From the NCBI GenBank assembly GCA_022606425.2, contig JAHDVF020001223.1, forward strand, positions 62,001 to 126,000: 64,000 bases of DNA, given 5' to 3'. The translations under genes and the position numbers were made by a program. The DNA comes from Lepidostoma basale. Its lineage: Eukaryota; Arthropoda; Insecta; Trichoptera; Lepidostomatidae. Shown here piece after piece: positions 22,365-32,443 of the stretch; the first letter of the stretch is position 1, and the number at the start of each line of letters is the position of its first letter. The notes beneath the pieces were generated by a model. It was given only the letters and a program-made list of their open reading frames with translations, did no database searches and was not told the origin of the DNA.

Positions 22365-23190
22365 GGTATTACACAACTTTATTTCACTTATCACAGACAT
22401 GTTTGGGTTATAATATAACCTTTATGAATGTATACAATTTTAACAATAAAATAAAAACGGAGTGTGGTCCCTTATACAGTAAAAAGGGGTGGAGTTATAT
22501 ATAAAGGTGGAGGGGGTATAATTGGGATTGATGAGAGGGAGATGTAACGAGAACATTTCGAACATGGGAATTGAATTTTATTTTTACTGGTTGTTTATTA
22601 AATTTTCATTGTTTTTGAACACTTTTATAATTTCTATCTAAATAGAAATAGATATGGACATATGCAAAGAAAGAATGGTAAAAAAAATTATATGTTAACG
22701 ATGTAAATGGAACCAGAAATAGAGGAAGACCGAGGAAAACGTGGCACGATCAAATAAATCAAATATTGAATGTCGGTCATGTGAGGAGTCAGAGAAATCG
22801 ACGCGCGTTCATGACACGATGTATGAATGTTGAGGAAACGAGAGAAATATTTCAGGAAAGAAAAGTATGGCAGTCCATTCTTTCTGCCTACCCCTTCGGG
22901 GAGACAGCGTGATGGTTAGTTGGTTAGTTAGTTAGTTTTATAATTTCTAAAATTTCTAAATTATTTAATATAAGGTTTTTATTGATATGCATATTTTCGA
23001 TACCGTTTTCATTATTAAATGCTCAATTATTTTTAATTAAATGGTTAGCGAACTACGTATTTTTTTATTATTAGAAAGGCATCTAATATGTTTTTTTTTA
23101 TTCTTATGTTTTCTCTATGTAAAATGAAGTGCAATCGAAACATGTCTATGTTAAGTGAAATAAAGTGTTGTAATACGAAGTATAATTATA
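22365..23190. repeat. Family I repeat pair flanking a LINE-1 fragment
   Basis: The left copy (22365-22430, minus) reads CAAACATGTCTGTGATAAGT. The right copy (23130-23190, plus) reads CGAAACATGTCTATGTTAAG. Both share the tail AAGTGAAATAAAGTGTTG (one change on the left). The left copy has a 7-bp hairpin (GGTTATA/TATAACC) but no CUGANGA. The LINE-1 fragment (22640-22935) lies between. Confidence 0.5.
22640..22935 (+). pseudogene. LINE-1 family 3' fragment
   Basis: RNRGRPRKTWHDQINQILNV and the NRRAFMTRCMNVEETREIFQ region are readable. The 3' end gagacagcgtgatggttagt is followed by GTTA units. Confidence 0.8.
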
Positions 23191-23394
23191 TTTATTCAGA
23201 TATGAATCCACAACACAAAGTAAAGGTAGAAATATTGTAGAAGAAATGTATTTATTGATTATTTACCAAACACGTGGTTTTAATACCTCCCAACTGAAGT
23301 AACCCGTTCTAGTGAGGCATCGCACTCTATATAATCACAATAGAAAAATACTAAAATAGGAAAGAAATAAGGAACAAGGGAACCAAAACATATC

Positions 23395-23665
23395 TTAATG
23401 TTTTAAATGTATACAAATACTTGTAGACGAATACTGGATTTTACTCATTGCGGGTTATCAATTTTAAGAATTAATTGTATCTCAATAGAGACGAAGACGC
23501 AAATTGGAAACAGAATATGGTGGCCGAGGCGTTTACAAGACTTATGACCGGTCGTTGGTTGGGTTAAGCGCACGCTTTATGTAATACAACATTCCCCATT
23601 CCGACCTTCTTACGACCACCACGTCTGACATTTTTTGGAAGATGTATATATGCTACAATGCTGGG
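23395..23665 (-). repeat. Repeat X (copy 2)
   Basis: The reversed tail (actcattgcgggttatcaat) precedes gagacgaagacgcaaattgg and the shared ggttgggttaagcgcacgct block, ending near gaagatgtatatatg. Confidence 0.6.
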
Positions 23666-23929
23666 AAACACTTCACATTTTTTATTTCAATCTACACTAG
23701 CGCCATCTATTAAGATTGTTTTGTAATATATTAATGTGTTAAAATTAATTGTCTTATATGATGTATTAACAATATTTTAATATTATTTATTGTTCTTGAA
23801 AAATGATGTAAATCTCCATAATGAACAATGTAATGATTTTACTGAAATATCTTTATGGAAGTTCATTTTAAATAATAATTAAATAAAACGATGTATTTTT
23901 TATTAACTGCTTCCACTTATAAGTACTAC

Positions 23930-24212
23930 TTACTTACTTCCTATGGTCATACAACTCATGAAGAGTTTTAGCCTCCTTGATGATTTTCCGCCAAGCTCCT
24001 CGATCCTGCGCCTTTTGCTCCCAGCAGTCCGATTCGCCCAACCTAGCCAGATCAGCCAGAACATTGTCCATTAGGCGCTGTCTAGGCCTTCCTAGAGGTC
24101 TTACTCCAGTTTGGCTAGACGCGTACAGGGTCTTGATTGCTCTGGTTTCTTCAGCTCGGCATACGTGCCCAATCCATGCTAGGCGACCGGCTCTCACGAT
24201 GCTCCACATATG
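23930..24212 (-). pseudogene. LINE-6 family 3' fragment inserted in a family C repeat
   Basis: The reverse strand is open for 91 codons: MWSIVRAGRLAWIGHVCRAE, GVRPLGRPRQRLMDNVLADL, EQKAQDRGAWRKIIKEAKTL. Flanking sequence on both sides is the inverted family C tail (ctgcttccacttataag and cttataca complement). Confidence 0.85.
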
Positions 24213-24439
24213 TATAAGTGGAAGTAGTTAAAAAAGAATCATTAAATAGTTAACGTAATTAAAAACGTCTGTTTTCTAGACAATTTATTATTTTTAACGG
24301 GAATGACAAAATAATGTATCGTATATAACGGGGATTAAATCCAAATAGTCAGTAAACAAGGGCGTCTGTGTCTCGAAATATGTTTGTGAAAAGTGCAAAA
24401 AAGTGTTGTGAAAATACAATGTTTTCGAAAATTTAATCA

Positions 24440-24495
24440 AACGAAATAACCCTATAAAACCATCACGACATCTTTCTTCATCCATGCATTCCAGT
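24440..24495 (-). repeat. LINE-1 3' end scrap
   Basis: aaaccatcacgacatctttc followed by tcatccatgcattcca: two short pieces of the LINE-1 3' region. Confidence 0.35.
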
Positions 24496-24624
24496 TTATC
24501 AGTTTATCAGTTTATTTATTCACTCAAAAGATATTACAAACATAATGACAGCTTAACCAGGAACGCATGAGAGATGGTTCAACTTTAGGAAGACAAGATA
24601 CTCTCTAAAGTTAAGAGTATTTTT

Positions 24625-24825
24625 CTTCTGAACGTAACCAACGCGCTTAACCCAACCAATGACAGGTCATAAGTCCTGTAAATACCTTGATCAACCATAT
24701 TCAGTTTCCAATTTGCATCTTCGTCTCTATTGAGATACAATGAAATCATGAATTAATAACCCACGTTGGGTGAAATCCAGTATTCGTATACAAGTATAAG
24801 TATACATTCACAAAAAATGTTGTGA
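24625..24825 (+). repeat. Repeat X (copy 3)
   Basis: Contains gcgcttaacccaaccaatga, then ccaatttgcatcttcgtctc, and the tail ending in acaagtataagtatacattc, in the same orientation as the right half of 8050-8350. Confidence 0.6.
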
Positions 24826-25204
24826 CCATTTTTGCTTTTATTGATAAAGTAAATACCAATAAAACTGGGATTTAAATATACTCGTATTTGAACATTTTAT
24901 TTCACATTTTAACCATTCATAAACTAAAATATACAATGACTATTGTATATTGTGTGAGATTGCTAACTTATTTATGGTAGTTTTTTAAACAAGTTTAAGA
25001 CTCCCTTCACACGAAACTGTTTATCTAACGATCTTAGAAGCATTTTTACAAAATAATACTTTTAATTCGGCTAGTACACAGCAAGATTAATTTGAACGCT
25101 TTTATCAAACATTAGTTTTTATTTTATTTTAGTATTTCACGTGTTTTTTTCTGTTTTATTATATAATAATACATTTAAAAAATGTTCTTATAAAAAATTA
25201 ATTT

Positions 25205-25612
25205 AATAAATCTATAAAGCATGCGTAAGACCAATAATAACATATGGCGTCGAAGCAAGGGCAGACACAGTAAGCACCAAACAAGTTTTGAGGACTTCCG
25301 AAATGAAAACACTGAGGACGATAGCAGGCAAGACACTGAGAGATCGTGTGAGGAACACCAGAATAAGAGAGATATGTGAGGTTGAGGATATTATAAGATG
25401 GAGCAGACAGCGAAAAAGGGACTGGTACGGTCATGTTCAAAGAATGGACACTACCAGACTCCCCTATATTGCATTGCATAATCAACCTCATGGGACTCGT
25501 TCTCGTGGAAGACCTCCTAAAAGATGGCAGGACAGCTGGGAATCTACCTCACAGGAGGAGCAACACTCTGGAGAACAGACCACATAGGTCTACAATAAGG
25601 AAGAAGAAGAAG
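25205..25612 (+). pseudogene. LINE-4 family 3' fragment, best copy
   Basis: MRTSEMKTLRTIAGKTLRDR, REICEVEDIIRWSRQRKRDW, YGHVQRMDTTRLPYIALHNQ and GRPPKRWQDSWESTSQEEQH are open on the plus strand. The 3' end is followed by a GAAGAAGAAGAA tail. Confidence 0.85.
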
Positions 25613-25869
25613 AAAAAAAATATTTCAACATAGTTTGAAGAAACAGATGTGATACAAAAAACAAAGTTATTTAATTTAACAGTTTAAAATGATTAGGTAT
25701 CATAGTGTTTCGGCCAAAAAAATGGAATATTTAAAATATATTTTAATTAATAAATAGATTTCCTCTCGTCTTTCTAGAAAATAGATTAAATGGGTTAATA
25801 TAGATTTTCTGTCAAGAAGCCACTTTGAAGCTTCTGTAAGTGAAAATAATTATCCTGGTTTCTTAAGGA

Positions 25870-26900
25870 CAGTGTTGTGTTATTATTGGAAGTTTGTTCT
25901 TGGGATCTAGATGTCCCGCTGTCTCACCATTGTGATCTTCCTGGAGTTGGCTGCCCGTTGGTAATATGTTCCACTATGGTTTTCACTCTATGAAAACACG
26001 TTCTTACCACGTAATCTCTTCAGGGACATATTCTCAGTCTAACCCAACGCCAATCTTTGTTATCACAGAATTTCTGACCCTGCCTCAAAGTGTCGTTCTT
26101 GCAATGGATCGAAGGTCCTCATTTCTGTGTTTCTTAGGAGACTTTGTTTTAGCCGTGTCAGCTCATATCTCAATGCCGTATTTCATCAAAGGTCGAACGC
26201 AGATTTTATAGATTTTCATTTTGCTTTCCTTCAACATATTTTTGTTTTTCCAAACAATATTTCTCAAGCATCCAGCATATGTTTCTCTCCTTTTATTATA
26301 CATATGTTAATTTTTCCAAATAACGTTTATTCAAGCATCCATTTGTCTGTTTCTCTCCTTCTGCATATGTTAATTTTTCTAAAAACATTTATTCAAGCAT
26401 CCATATGCTTGTTTCTCTTCTTCTGCATATGCTAATTTTTCCAAATAACATTTATTCAAGCAACCGGCATATGTTTCTCTCTTTCTGCATATATAAATTT
26501 TTACAAATAACATTTATTCAAGCATCCATATGTTTGTTTCTCTCCTTCAGCATATGTGCATTTTTCCAAATAACATTTATCCAAGCATCCAGCATATGTT
26601 TTTCTCCTTCAACATATGTTTGTTTTTTACAAATTACATTTAGCCAAGCATCCAGCATATGTTTCTCTCCTTCTGCATATGTTAATTTTTCCAAATAACA
26701 TTTATTCAAGCGTCCAGCATATGTTTCTTTTCCAAATAACTTTTATTTAAGCATCCAGCAGGTTTTTTTCCTTCAGCATATGTTTGTTTTTCTAAATAAC
26801 TTTTGTTGAAGCATCCATATTTTTGTGACTCTCCTTCAGCATATATTGATTTTTTAACACATTTCTCAAGCATCTAGCCAAGACGAAGCCTTTGTTTGCT
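25870..26900 (-). pseudogene. LINE-4-related fragment hosting the 62-63-bp array
   Basis: 25890-26230 matches 48745-49130 (reverse strand: RSIARTTLRQGQKFCDNKDW, AFDEIRH-like pieces). The array occupies the middle, and 26867-26910 resumes the LINE (catctagccaagacgaagcc). Confidence 0.75.
26230..26885. repeat. Tandem array of about 10 units of 62-63 bp inside a LINE fragment
   Basis: Units begin around CAAGCATCC at 26265, 26332, 26394, 26457, 26519, 26582, 26645 and 26707, and more loosely at 26749, 26808 and 26867. Most steps are 62-63 bp, with one short step of about 41. Each unit holds gcatatgtttctctccttc and ttccaaataacatttattca. On the minus strand three 63-bp units remain open, repeating 21 residues (such as NVICKKQTYVEGEKHMLDAW). 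The same stretch occurs once in the LINE fragment at 49135-49180, so the array arose by amplification within a retrotransposon copy. Confidence 0.85.
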
Positions 26901-27539
26901 TGTTCTATCGTGATGCTACGGTGTTTTAAATATTCAAATTAAATTATATACTAAATGTAATAATACCTTTTGAAATTGACAATTTCTACACATGGCGTGC
27001 GGAATCCGATGAAAATTTAATTCATAGCAGATAAGCGAAATGTGTGTTTTCTTTGACAAATCGTTAAATAGGCTTGTCACGTATTTTAGTTCAAGTTCAT
27101 ATATATACATTATGTATGATGAGGTCATGATCAAAATCGATTTTGTTTGAGTGTTGCCACAATGGTCATTTAAACATGAATGGCTCGCGTGTGATATGAT
27201 CTAGTAGGTCACAATGTGATTTGTTACCACCAAATATTTTCTATATCGGGGAGCGCCACCGTACATTTTCAAAGGCAATTTATAAAGAAATACTTTAGTA
27301 CCGAAACATAACAACAGTCTAGTTAATTTGGTAGGAATTTTATTTACCTAATAGGTAGCTACCTACTTTTATTAACCAAATAAGAAGGTGCCTACTTTTA
27401 TATACCAAATTGGCAGATACTAAAAAGTAAACAAAAATATTTTTAAATGTTTAAATAGTTAAATACTACAGTGGGTCAGTATTGCATTTAAACTGTCGTA
27501 ACGTTGAAAGGGTAGAAATTTTTTAATACCTCCGCAGCA

Positions 27540-28060
27540 TACTAACGCAATCTCTTGACCCAGATGTAGAGATAAAATGCAGAATTGAAACAGCAAGAGC
27601 TACATTTAATAAAATGAAATCACTCTTCTGCAATGATAACATAAATTTGAAACTCCGCCAAAGATCAAATGCTATGTGGAGTGTTTTATTGTATTGCATT
27701 TGAAGCATTTGAAATGTGGCTCTACCGCCGAATGTTCAGAATTCCCTGGACAGACATGGTTACAAATACCGAAGTCGTGAGGCGAGCTAGAGTTGACAGG
27801 GAGCTGTTATCAACTCTCAAGGTTCGGAAGATTTCACATCTGGGTCAAATACTGCGTGGGGAAAAGTACCACCTTTTCCAACTGATATTGGAGGGGAAAA
27901 TTAAGGATACAGATGTCCTGGCTGCGAAACGTGAGGGAGTGGACCGGCATCCGAAGTGTGGAGCTGTTCCGAGCGGCGCAGGACAGGGATAGGTTCGCCG
28001 AGGAGATCGCCAACGTTGGGGGGACCCGACAGGGCACTCGAAGAAGAAGAAGAAATACTT
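27540..28060 (+). pseudogene. LINE-3-related fragment
   Basis: EAFEMWLYRRMFRIPWTDMV, NTEVVRRARVDRELLSTLKV and LGQILRGEKYHLFQLILEGK on the plus strand. The 3' end is gttggggggacccgacaggg, followed by GAAGAAGAAGAA. Confidence 0.8.
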
Positions 28061-28462
28061 TAAGTCATTTTCGTTGTATAAATGATATTGTATATTCTTA
28101 TTTGTGTAATAGATATGCAGAATTTCATAACGAATTTATTATTTTTACATAAGCTGATTTTTACAGTAACGTTGTTTACTTAAAAATCACCGCAAAGTGA
28201 AATTTGTGGGGGGCTGGGCTTTGGCTCAACAAATCTGCCCATTGCTGACGAGTTTGATGATCGAAGCGTATATTTTCTGAAATTAGGGCTATCAGCAATA
28301 CAAAGTTTAGAGATATTGGCTGACGTCATTACGAAAAGTGTTCTAAAAACAGTCCAGCATAGTTTTTACGGGATTCTTTCAGTGCATTTGAGCCATTGAA
28401 GATATTTTGAATAGTGTAAAATATTAAATAATGAAAATAAAAATAAATTTTAGAAATCTTTT

Positions 28463-28740
28463 TACTAACTAACTAACTAACCATCACGTCATTTCCCAGG
28501 AGAGGTAGGCAGAGAGAATGGACCGCCATACTGTTCTGTCCTGACATACATATAGCTTCCTCTACATTCATATATCGGAACATGCACGCTCGTCGAATTT
28601 TCGGACTTTGATTAATTTGGTCATGCCATGGTTTTCTTGGTCTTCCACGGCTTCTCTTTCCGCTCACACTGCTTGAATACAACATTTTAAACATTCTTCT
28701 CTCGTCCATTCGTTCCATATGACCAAACCATCTCAGGGAT
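28463..28740 (-). pseudogene. LINE-1-related 3' fragment, subfamily 2
   Basis: The reverse strand reads MERMDERRMFKMLYSSSVSG and RGRPRKPWHDQINQSPKIRR. It ends in the gtgatggttagttagttagt tail on the minus strand (TAAC repeats at 28467-28481 on the plus). Confidence 0.8.
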
Positions 28741-28867
28741 CCTTTTTTTAATATTACTTATGGTACAATCATCTGCCTTTTATTTCTTTATTATTTAATT
28801 GTTCGGTATTTTATCATATATCGTTTTCCCGCACATTCTTCTCAGTGATCTCATTTATATCTTTTTA

Positions 28868-29060
28868 AAATGTATATTTAGTTAAAATCCACTAATGTAT
28901 GTGGGTTTGTCCGGTTTCGGCAGCTCGCTGCCATCTTCTGGTGTTATTATCAGATTTTATGATAAAATGCATTGTGAAAAGATTTTATTACAACATTTTT
29001 TTATTTAAATTATTTACAATGAACTTCTACCATGAAATTTCAAATAACCAAATTTTTTTT
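28868..29060 (-). repeat. Family B hammerhead-like copy and nearby ATGAACTTC motif
   Basis: The minus strand at 28895-28945 reads CAGAAGA, GGCAGC/GCUGCC, GAAACCGG, then AC instead of UH. At 29018-29055, on the plus strand, is the motif CAATGAACTTCTACCATGAA, which recurs beside other hammerhead repeats. Confidence 0.5.
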
Positions 29061-29399
29061 TGGAACAATGTTGATTTGGTATGTCTCATAATTAAAAACT
29101 GTATACATTATATAGTGATTTAGAAAATTTTGTTTTAAATATTAAAATGTGATTGCTTTGAATTTATATGTTTGAACTTGATATCAATAATATCTATAAT
29201 CAATTAAAAACAATACATTCGGTATCGTATGATCTTACGTATACAAAAATGACATCTTGCATTTATTTTTATAATTTATACTATTATATTTTAACAGATT
29301 ATTGCGATAGACATAATAATGGCGTTTTTTAAACTCAAACCCCTAAAAAATGTGTAAAATTTAAAGCATTACTGTTTTTATTTAAATGTAATATTTCAA

Positions 29400-29480
29400 T
29401 TTATTGTTTCTTGAACAATGATGTTAAACTTCACATTAAATAATTAAAACGAGTGATATCCTCTGTTTTTTAGAATTGTA
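29400..29480 (-). repeat. R1 tail fragment
   Basis: Plus-strand ttattgtttcttgaacaatg followed by a diverged R1 segment. The hammerhead part is missing. Confidence 0.5.
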
Positions 29481-29967
29481 AAAATTTTGAGTTTTAATTC
29501 ATAAAAAAATTGCATTATTAATTTACTAATTAAAAAGGTTTGCGATTACCTCCATTAGGAATTGATTGTTTTAGATGAAAATTGTTTTATCGTTGTTTCA
29601 TATAAAATAAAGTTTCGATATTCATAAGTTTATATCGAAACTTTTAAAAACTACTGCTTTCCTCTAAAATATGCTTTTTTTAAATAATACTTTATTTGAT
29701 ATCATTGTTCAAGAAATAATATTAATAATATTTATACTCGGATTGTTTTTGGAACCCTCAATAATTATTATTTTTGAACTTTTAAGCTATTGGAAGATGT
29801 TTTTGATGTAGTTATACCATGACATGAAAACCCTTTAACACTAATAAAACATTATGTAGCCAACCTATTTATTATATAATATAATATATGAATGCCCCCA
29901 TTATTAGCTCTAGCAATTTAAAATAACACCCTTATATACAAAAATTAGTATACTGTGTGGATAGTAA

Positions 29968-30477
29968 AGGGTGTTTTTTTTAAGGTTTGGTTTTTAAACT
30001 AGCAATATTGTTTTTATGGACTGTCAATTTAATAATTGATAGTTGATTTGTAGTCAATACGTTTTGCCATTTTATGATAAATAAGTTGACGTCAGAACAA
30101 CGCTTGAAAATTGTGCATATTTATTCTGAAAATCATTGTTTGGTTCGCCAAACATATCGTGCACTATGTCCATTTTACGGTCGACATAATCGTCTATCCG
30201 AGCAAGTTATTCGGAAGATCGTGGATCATTTTCGCACCACGTACACTCTAGTAGATAATACGCATCCAAAAAGCCGACAATTGTCGAAAATTGGATTTCA
30301 CGATTGCGCTTCATTCGAGCTAGCCGTGGCGCTCATATGCCCGAAATCATATTTAAACAATAATGGCATAAAATTATCTATTAAATAAAGCCAATATCAT
30401 AGACATTAACATTATTTTAATGTGGGTTTTTTTTTTTCATTTTGAATATGTATTGTATACCTCTAAAAAAACACCCT
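29968..30477 (+). mobile_element. Mos1-like DNA transposon remnant, internally deleted
   Basis: An element of about 510 bp is bounded by inverted ends: AGGGTGTTTTTTTTAAGGT on the left and the complementary CTCTAAAAAAACACCCT on the right. Inside, 30074-30388 encodes 104 residues starting MINKLTSEQRLKIVHIYSEN and including FYGRHNRLSEQVIRKIVDHF. This is the N-terminal DNA-binding region of the widespread insect Tc1/mariner transposase group near Mos1. All DDE catalytic residues are absent. The last part (from about FELAVALICPK) jumps to sequence close to the 3' end, so the element is an internal-deletion derivative. The target duplication is not clearly resolved. Confidence 0.75.
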
Positions 30478-31019
30478 AAATTAACCTCATTTACTATGAT
30501 GTGTAGCTAGTACACACTTCTAATAACTTTAATATCTCTACAAATATAATATTTTTTAAGCTTTCCTCTATTATGCCTTTACGGATCGATTGATCTTATT
30601 AATTATTGCATAAAAACTTTTTATTGGTCACATAATAAGTGTTTTATTGAAAATCGGAGATAAATTACCAACACAATCAAGCAATATCTTTTGCGACACC
30701 TGTGTGGTGCAATGTGGTGTATTAATGTGTTAAAAGTAAATTATATACGACAGTCTCACACACTACACGTATGTATACATTCACGAGATAGAAAAATAGT
30801 AAATCGCATTCAGTCAAATCGAATATTGAGTCATTTGGTCCAAGACGCTTGTCATGAGCGGACCTCTCGCTTGTTGGTTTTATAAACTTGTGAGCGCTTA
30901 CAAATGTAGCATACAGTAATGTACTGTAAAGTTTTAAGAGTTTATAAAATGTTTTTGAAAGTTTTCAATAGATGGCGTCTCATTTCTTTATCTTCGTGTC
31001 AATGGTAGTAGTATTGTCT

Positions 31020-31305
31020 ATGTATCGTTGGCCCAGAAGATCCCCAGTCGGTTTCGCGCTTCTGGATGCCAGGTCCTATTCAGTGCAGGTAACTGCGTTA
31101 AACGCAGCATAGACTGCTCCGAGCCGTATTTATAGTGCATCTCATCACCATGAAGAATCCCCCATTTTGCCAATTTGTTTCTATATCTGCCAACGCGTGT
31201 ACGCAGTCTTCCAGGTCCTCCAGGGCAGCTGTTGTCCTGCTGCTAAACCAGTTGAAGCATCCACATGTTCTCTTCTAATCGTGCAGTCTTTCCACTTCAC
31301 ATCTT
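31020..31305 (-). pseudogene. Possible decayed retroelement coding segment
   Basis: GC-richer than its surroundings. The reverse strand gives short coding-like pieces (DVKWKDCTIRREHVDASTG) with several stops. No family match made. Confidence 0.3.
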
Positions 31306-31309
31306 GAAT

Positions 31310-31925
31310 GATACTGAATGCGAATGAAAACGTTAGTTTTCTCGAAGTTTTTTTATATTTTATGGGAATGACATGTTTCGCTCTTCTAAGGCATTCTCAA
31401 ATGTCACGAAACTTCAATTCGTAGCAGTTTATAAACACTAGTAAATGGAGCAGAATATGGTAATTAACGAAAATTGATGTGACTATACATTATTAACAAA
31501 GAATTATTTGGGTAGGTCCAGAAATATTAGAAAATGTTTCTTGGAACTCGATAAGAAATTTTAGGACAATGATCACATAGTTAGGGGATACTAAATGATA
31601 TTATATAAATAAAAAATAAGTTATTTGAGGTAGGACGAAATAAATAATTTCTTATCGAGTTTCAAGAAACACTATCCAATATTTCTGGATAATTCTTTGT
31701 TAAAAATGTATAGTCACATCAATTTTCGTTAATTACCATATTCTGCTCCATTTGCTAGTGTATATAAACTGCAACGAATTGAAGTTTCGTCACATTTGAT
31801 AATGCCTCAGAAGGGCGAAACATGTCATTCCCATAAAATATAATAAAACTTCTAGAAAACTAACGTTATCATTCGTTTTATTATTTAAAATGGAGTTTTA
31901 CATCATTGTTCAAGAAACAATAAAT
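31310..31925. repeat. R1 element as a giant palindrome
   Basis: The palindrome core is 31321-31875: two arms of about 240 bp pair almost throughout and surround an unpaired centre of about 80 bp (31563-31644). Outer parts carry the R1 hammerhead-like motifs (GGGCGAAACATGTCATTCCC on the right). Inner arm parts include ACACTAGTAAATGGAGCAG. The R1 tail (tggagttttacatcattg) follows on the right. Related sequence abuts a mariner fragment at 52960-53214. Confidence 0.75.
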
Positions 31926-31944
31926 ATATTGAATGGTACTAGTT

Positions 31945-32390
31945 ATAGTATCTTCTTCTTCTTCTTCAGCCTTCTTTCCTCCACTGATGGATACAGGCCT
32001 CTTCCATTTCGTTCCACTCGTCACTGTATTGTCCTTTCCGCATCCAGGTCGTTCAAGGTATTCGGTAAATATCGTCAGTCTATCTTTTAAGTGGCATCCC
32101 AACACTTATTTTCTTTGTCCAAGGCTTCCACTGAAATATTCTGAATGTCCATCGGGTATTGCCCTGTCTTGCTATATGTCCAGTCCATTACCACTTTAAT
32201 TTAACTGTACGATCAATGATGTCGGCAACTTTGGTTCGGCATCTTATTTCTTCATTTTTTATTTTGTCTCGGAGACCCACACCGAGCATTTGCCTCTCCA
32301 TGGATCGTTATGTGATTTTTAGTTTATGGACACTTTTTGCTGTTAGGGTGGTTGTCTCTAGACTATTTGTCATAGTATCAAATTAGGAAT
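31945..32390 (-). pseudogene. LINE-2-related 3' fragment
   Basis: The reverse strand begins (3' end) with GAAGAAGAAG and a GGAAAGGACAATACAGTGAC region. Coding pieces toward 32390 are broken. It lies just upstream of the first exon of the unrecognised gene. Confidence 0.6.
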
Positions 32391-32443
32391 AAAATTAATG
32401 CAGGTGTAAGCGATTTGTGATATTTAATCGGAATTATTTGCAG

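Noticed and set aside
26230..26885. Regularly spaced repeats resembling a CRISPR-like array
   Set aside because: Units are contiguous tandem copies without unique spacers and derive from a LINE coding segment in an animal genome.
31890..32200. Overlapping plus-strand open frames of 66-88 codons
   Set aside because: Complement of a reversed LINE-2 3' region; no independent coding evidence.
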